A DNA stretch of 64,000 nucleotides from Acanthosoma haemorrhoidale (taxonomy: Eukaryota > Arthropoda > Insecta > Hemiptera > Acanthosomatidae): assembly GCA_930367205.1 (NCBI GenBank), contig OV884011.1, forward strand, positions 119,409,866 to 119,473,865. Reading direction: 5' to 3'. The stretch's first letter is position 1; every line of letters starts with the position of its first letter. Below, piece by piece: positions 57,731-64,000 of the stretch. A model generated the notes under the pieces. The model saw nothing but the letters and a program-made list of their open reading frames with translations. It did no database searches and was not told where the DNA came from. A program made the translations under genes and the position numbers.

Positions 57731-60700
57731 ATAAAAACACCCAATTGTAAACGTTTGGCCAGACTACTATGATAAATGTTTTCAATAATTGAGAACTTTA
57801 AATATGTTTTATCAAACAGCCACTAAGAATGTTTCGAGGTGTCTATTCTCGATCTAAACAACCCAGACAGTTCCTTAACAATTTATATACACCGCTGACT
57901 TAACACTGTTTTTCGCGGTCATTAATTTTTCACGATAGTCGAACTAGCAACAGCAATAGACTATAACTCAGCGTATAAAATGTAATAGCTGGCAATGGGA
58001 CTTTGCTGATTGTACAGGGTTGCTATACTACTCGGTGCCGTGTCTAATGTGCACCCTGAGAGCGGGAATTATACGGCCTGGCTGACGGGAGGAAAGAAAA
58101 ATAATACCCCCGATGAAAGTTTATCGTTTATTAATTAAGGTTGAAAGAGTGGCATAATGCACGGTTACATAAGACAGCCCTATGAAAGATGAATGCCCCA
58201 TGAGAGGGCAACTTGGAGCTGACAAATCTTAATATTTTATTTAAGCTTGTGGATCGGACACGACTCCCAGCGATATTCTTCCTTATGGTATATTCATATT
58301 CCTCCATTTCACTTGAGGATTGTTTTTTGGATACAGTTATAGGACGTATTTTATATTTTTCTCCAAGCAGAGCTTGCACTGCACAGAAGTTTTCCAAAAG
58401 CTGCTAATTTTGTCAAAATATTTGCCTTATGCTAGGTATACTTCTAAATTTGCACAATTTTCGTTTAATAGGTCTGATATCTGAGGAAAGATAACGGTTT
58501 GGTTGTTTTAGAAAACATAGACCACGACACGGTGCCCTGTAATCTAACTTTTGACTGTTACAGAAAAAATGAGAAGCCTAAGAGAACGTTTATTTGCGCA
58601 GATTACAAAGCGTTTCAAGTTCCAGTTCGACGAAACATGTCACGCTGATGACAGGGATTTCTCGCACGAAGCCGCCTGTAGACTTGGTAGCTGTTTACAT
58701 TTTAACGGAGAGAAAATCACCAATTCGTGATACATCTAAACGGAACGTTTGAAGAGCCATTGGCCGCATGGGATGTCGAAAGAAGGTGCCTTTTTTGCCC
58801 TCTCTTAGAGAAGAACGCTCGTCTGAAATATTTAAAATACAAGTTGATCTCTTGTCTATATACGTCCTGGTGGTGGAGGTTTTGTAGAACTGGGCTAAAT
58901 CAATGCTGTCGGGATCTGAAAGCGTGACTTTGTTGAAGGAGCTGAAAAACTTCATATTAATGTCTCATCATTTTATTCGAAGGATGGGGAAAAGGCACTA
59001 CAACGCTGGGTCTATGCCAGGTTTAAATGTTCAGTTCCTTTTGCAGGAAATCCTTTTCGTCGTAATATAGCTTAGGAGTAAGAATACCAATCCTGAATCT
59101 TTCTCATTAGATCGTCAGGCTATACGTTGTCCAACAATAACAGTTTTTTAATCGTTTTAAAGAGAAAATAATAATCTAAACGCTGTTCTTAACTGGACTG
59201 AAATTAAACGCTCTCGCTGCAGAATTTAAAATATAAAAGGTTAGATCGTACATATGTCGCCTCACAACGTCCTAGAAAGATGGCTTATGGCTCACTAGAA
59301 AAAAGTTTATTAAATTATGTAAAAAGCTGTTGATATAGCGCCTTACCCCCACAAACCATTCTTGATCAGTGGAAAAGGCATGAAAATTGCACTAAAACTG
59401 CCAAATCTAATTTTCGCTGGTCGGGCATGGATTGTTTTATAGAAAATTTAATTCCCTACAACTTTTGTTCTTTTTGTTTCTTCTTCAGAAATGAACCTTG
59501 CTAGTGTTATGTCGGTCCATACTTCTAATATTATATATCTAAAAAAAGGTTAACCACAGATCTGAATGTGCTCAACCGACTGAACATTTACGACTAGGTA
59601 TTGTTTGAGTGGCTCTTATCCTCCATTAGTAGACAATATTTTGTTACTTTATACCTTTTACATACTATTGATTCTTATCGCTCTGCTATATATAAAATCT
59701 TCTAAGGCTAAATTCATCAGCCCAATCCCAGACAACAATACCCCGTCTGTAATTAAACAAAATAATAATAATGCTTTCATATATTTTATTTTTATGATTT
59801 TATTTATTGTACCAATTTGTTACTCGTTAGAGAAATACAGTTCTAAAATAAAGTTTATTTTTCTATTCCATTATATTTTGTGAGGTGACTTGGAAACCCT
59901 TCTCATTCCCTTTTATACAAACTTCGTTATCGTGTTTTATTTTAATGTAAGATCTTTTGATGGTATATACCGCTAAAATGTGTCCTACACTCCAATATGG
60001 ATCGACGTTTTAGATATAACAGAGACACCCTTAGTAATTTCGTATTAAATGAATAAAAAAATGAACTCTGAAGTTTAACAGCAAACTATGGTGTTCACTC
60101 AATCTCTTCGTTTTTCTTTATGAACTAAATTCATTCATTTAAATTCGTTCGGGAATATGAATGTACACAAATTGAACTTTGCATAAATTGAATCTTAAGC
60201 AGAGTACTGATTGCTAATGAATAGAGCTGAATTGGCTGGTATTGACGAATGACCGACTCGTAATATGGTAACGAACGCTTGACAACGATCTAACAGAGGT
60301 CGTATTTTTCTATTAAACCCATGTCCTAGTACGGATGATGCCACTGACAACATTGCTCACACAGTTGAGAATACATTTTACTTCAAAATCCAGTTCAGAG
60401 CTACAGATCAACATTATAATTTTTTTGTACTGGATTGTATAATCATAATAATTATGAATACGATAATAAGTCGGATAGCTTAAAATTACGAAAGCTGCGA
60501 GTGAGGATGGTTTGACGTTATTCAGTTGTAATCGCATAAATTCGCAAGTCTGTTCCCGGCTTTACTATTAATCTATCTAGATGCTATTCAAAACCGTCAA
60601 CTAGAACTATATAAAAATAACAGAACTTAAACTGTCTTAGTTCCTAACGTAACATGGTCACTTAGTAGCACCTAAAATGTTTTGGAATCACGAACGACGA

Positions 60701-61849
60701 AAAACGCCATAGCTATGGGTAATACCCCATATTATAAATTAAAAAAGGTTTATCCTTAGTGTAAATCATTTCTGCTATAAATAAATGTTCAAAGGTCAGT
60801 TATATCATGATAATGTAATTAAGTTACATTTCATTATTCAATAAAGTTTAATAACCTTATACTATCTACTGTAGGACACAAGAGTGGAGACATTTTGGAA
60901 GTCCACAGTACTATGATGTGCCCACAATGTATGAGATCTCCTATGAGAACTTTCTATCTCATAATTTATTTCTAGAAAAACCTTCCGTTAGTCGCACGTT
61001 TCTGAGAGGTGTATCAATAAATATTTTTCTTATCCCCTGCTCAAGGAAACGAGGGTTTTGGTTGTTCTGGCAGGTAGCTTCCTAACTTCCATTTCAACTT
61101 CTCTCGACATTTCCTTGGTTATTGTCCTAATCTCAGTTGTGGGGTACATGCTACCATTCATGGAAGTAAATTTCTTTTTAGACCTCTTACTAATTTTTTT
61201 CCGGGTACTTTATGGGTATTTATTGCGATTTGGTCATGTTTTCATTTTTATCCATGTAATGTATTGATTTGTATGATTCTATACTGCTTCTCTCAAAACA
61301 TTTTCACCTTTGGGGTTCATACGACAATTATGACTTCAAAGGAAATATTTAACTTATCTAAACCTGGAGATGCCACAAAATTATTTTTAATGTTCTTTAA
61401 AAGTATGTTTAATGCTTAATGCTAAGTTATTTTTGTTTTAGTTTAAAAAAAAAAAAATTAACATTCCCAGTAAAATTGGGTGTGCACTTGTGAGGTATAT
61501 GCGACTAACGGAAAGTTAATAATGCAATAAAAATCGTGATATAATTTAAATATGCATAGCATAGTCAATGTCGAAAAACGGGTTTGTATATTTGACTGAG
61601 TGAGAAGCAAATGATTTGGATTCGGGGCCGGCCGGAGGGTCGAAGCAACATATGGGGCAACAGTTGGAATTATTTATGTGCCCAGGCTCTTGTGGCAACA
61701 AGTAACCGACTCTGTCTTCTCTCATCTGTTATGTCCAGTCGTCAGTATCTGATAAATAATGTGGCATTTAAAACCATTAATGTAGTCCCTCTTATTTAGG
61801 GCTTTTCTAATAGTTTCAAAGTTGAGTTCTTGTCAGTATAACCGGATAA
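57731..61849. other. No supported gene
   Basis: Long AT-rich stretch. Small frames at 58131-58397 (minus), 58569-58721 (plus), 58695-58955 (minus) and 59605-59883 (plus, hydrophobic) have no motif and overlap one another. I could not support any of them. Confidence 0.5.
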
Positions 61850-62620
61850 AGAATTATTCTATGAAAACGACGAGACCTTCTTCAACATTTCGAAAGTGAG
61901 AGATATGACACTTTAACGACTAGTAATCAACACACCATGAGGAGTTTAATACCTGATTACATTCAATAACGACGAAATTGTTAGAATATAGATCTTCTAA
62001 ATTGAAGCAGCAATCATTTATCTTCATTGTGATAAAATTACAATCTGCCTTAATGTGCAATAAGTAATTGTGATAAATGTTATCATTCATACCATATTTA
62101 CAATTTTTATTTACTCACTCATTCATACAGTATTTACAAACAGCCCAGAGACCTCCCAAGTTCACATGGTTGTCACCTTGTCTTGGGAAGTTCCCCATGC
62201 TCCTCCATTAGCCGTGTCAACGGATACGATGAGCTATGTCACAAACATACTTCCACTTAAATAATTTTGAATGGGCTGGATTGTGCACGTAGTGAACCAA
62301 AAATTAAGCACAGAACATTTACGAAAAAAAAAAGGGACATTATTTAGTACCAACAAAAATCAGAACTATCAAACTATCCAACAGCTACAAAACGCAATTT
62401 ACAAATATAACACTAGTAGAAATAATCATTTTAAAATATGCACCGTTTTTTTATGCCCAAAAAAAGTATAATTTTTGCACAAACAAAACAGTATTACAAA
62501 AACTATATTTTTCGAACTTTCAAATTGTTTGAACACCCACCCTCTAAGGCCAAATCTCAGATCCAAAATAAATTTTTTTGGGAAATCAATCATTTAAGAA
62601 AATAGACATGAATACATTTT
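61850..62620 (+). mobile_element. LINE family B 3' end, copy 2, interrupted by LINE A
   Basis: Left part (about 61850-62020) is a degraded C-terminus (PDYIQ-type text, then TCTTCTAAATTGAA, as at 55280). The right part (62243-62620) is the 3' UTR matching 55340-55660 (AGTGAACCAAAAATTAA, GAACATTTACGAAAAAAAA, CAATTTACAAATATAACA). The gap between them is exactly the LINE A fragment. Confidence 0.75.
62024..62242 (-). mobile_element. Truncated LINE A 3' end nested in LINE B
   Basis: Reverse-strand copy from the terminus (GTGATAAAATTACAATCTGCC on plus) to a break at the CAACGGATACGA point of the 3' UTR. It lacks about 60 bases of the region seen in other copies. Flanked on both sides by family B sequence. 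Confidence 0.85.
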
Positions 62621-64000
62621 AAAAACTAGAATAAGAAGAAAACTCAAGCAAACACAACTTTTTTGTAGTGAGGGCTCTTTTTCTTTATATTTCCAGCACT
62701 TTCTCATTAAAGGAATTTATGAAGAAAAGTTGTTTTCTTTTATTAATAATCTGTGTTGGGTCCCAACTATTTTTTTTATTATTTTTTTTCACTCACGTAA
62801 TTATAACAATTAATTTTATTTTATTTGTTAAAAGAAAAACCAAGATTGTAATATTTTGTAGAATTGAGATGTATTATTAGGAATTAAGGTTGTTTACGTC
62901 TAAGCAAGTGATAAGGTGAACTCTAATGCGATCAGCATCGACTTTGTTTTGGGATTGTGGATCAACTCCGATCGTCAGCGATTTTTTTACCGGCTCAGTT
63001 CCATGAGATTTGGGAATGAAGAAGGACCCTCGGAAATTTTTTGATTGATGATGACCCCACATTCACACTACTTCTTCATCGCTGACTGTACCCCGGATAT
63101 CCACCACCCACCCACGCTCCCCATTGTTTGGAGAGTGAACATCGAGAAGAATTTTTTCTTCTCCACTTTGGGATCACCGGTAAGAGGTTATTTTGCTATT
63201 ACACACGCCAACTATTTCCAGATTCAGCTCACACCATCCTTCTACTTGCAAGAATAGAAGGCTATTGACTTTTGATGATTGACACTATTAAATTTAGTAA
63301 ATATAGAATTTAATTAATTTTTATTTTTATTAAAGCGAAAAGAGATTTATATTTTTGTTATCTGTGTTTCTTTCATTTTATTTTTAGATTACTAGCCCAG
63401 TTGCTAACATTACTTTTTTTTTGTTTATATATTAGATTTTGAAAAAAAAGTGTACTTTTAATGTTCATTACATATGTATTGCCATTTTATAATGTTAGTT
63501 TTTTTGTATAATCTTTCCTCGATTATATTTTGTGTACACAATCTTGTTTTTTTTTTCTCTCTCTCTCTAGATAACCAAAAGTTTTTTTTTGTTCTTTTCC
63601 TTTTGTTTTTTGTTGTTTTTCTCGGAAAATGCAGGCACCCATTCTTGACCTTTTCTGCTGAATTTCCCAGCCGGTAATTTGCAAGGGACAGAAGTTCGGC
63701 GACGTAATTTTACTAGCACCTTCTTCCACAATCTGCATTATGATTTTCTTTGGTAATTTTTTTTTCTGCTCCACCCCGTTTTCTTTATTTAGATCTTTCT
63801 CTCTCTCAGAATATTAATAAACTGTTTTAGTTTTCAAACGTTCAATAGTTTTTTACACTTAAAAATAGACAACTTACTCCCTTGTAACGAGTTGCACGTG
63901 GTCTCCGCATGTAGATTTTTTATCATGAAAACTGATTTTCTGTTATATAAAGAATAGCTTAAATTAGGAGTTCAGTTTAAGAAATTTTTTTTTATGGTAT
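62621..64000. other. AT-rich stretch without a supported gene
   Basis: T-rich runs and a short CT run at about 63556-63570. No element or gene recognised. Confidence 0.55.

Noticed and set aside
58569..58955. Overlapping small frames on both strands
   Set aside because: No domain, splice or repeat evidence chooses between strands.
59605..59883. 92-codon hydrophobic frame
   Set aside because: Ile/Leu/Phe/Asn-rich text typical of AT-rich non-coding DNA; no motif.
61058..61267. Hydrophobic 69-codon frame, considered as a membrane protein
   Set aside because: AT-rich hydrophobic translation with no start context, homologue or flanking exon. The reverse strand also gives a short charged frame, so neither is favoured.
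1..64000. CRISPR array, operon, prophage, rRNA or a novel multi-gene defence system
   Set aside because: No regularly spaced repeats, no clustered co-directional genes, and the large frames are all retrotransposon proteins. The sequence is eukaryotic in character.

Overview
This is a eukaryotic, AT-rich, gene-poor window made mostly of transposable-element remains. There are no operons, tRNA or rRNA genes, or CRISPR arrays, and no host gene that I can defend. The elements are a Ty3/Gypsy LTR retrotransposon with AGTTAA/TTAACT termini and several Jockey-type LINEs with a three-knuckle ORF1 protein. Together they point to an arthropod, most likely an insect. I cannot name the species.

Layout. 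1-6.4 kb: unique AT-rich DNA, one Jockey-like LINE tail (about 1.55-1.7 kb) and GC-rich islets. 6.43-6.98 kb: a young poly(A) retroposon of unknown family with a perfect 12-bp target duplication. 7-17.2 kb: diffuse repeats, a second copy of the first LINE tail with a CT array, and hairpins. 17.245-22.578 kb (minus strand): a complete, apparently intact 5,334-bp Ty3/Gypsy element with 180-bp LTRs that I read as identical. It has a tRNA-Phe-type primer site and gag and pol in one frame, separated by a single UGA. 22.8-32.1 kb: truncated LINE copies, a SINE candidate, a GC-rich inverted repeat and a CT array. 33.8-35.1 kb: two head-to-tail 3' ends of another LINE family. 36.8-42.2 kb: further truncated copies of the main LINE family. 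42.2-44.13 kb (plus strand): a deleted relative of the Gypsy element that keeps part of gag, a broken integrase gene and a 3' LTR. 45.337-49.455 kb: the longest LINE copy (called LINE A), with ORF1 intact, ORF2 frameshifted twice near its end and a 10-bp target duplication. 52-64 kb: a Jockey-type gag remnant, two copies of another LINE tail (one interrupted by a LINE A insertion), and otherwise unassigned AT-rich DNA.

The only obvious working set of genes is the Gypsy element: Gag (capsid plus two zinc knuckles) and Pol (protease, RT, RNase H, integrase). LINE A shows how a Jockey element is built, and its many 5'-truncated 3' ends, in both orientations, show that it was active here. All assignments rest on motifs read by eye and on comparing copies within the window. 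No database search was possible.
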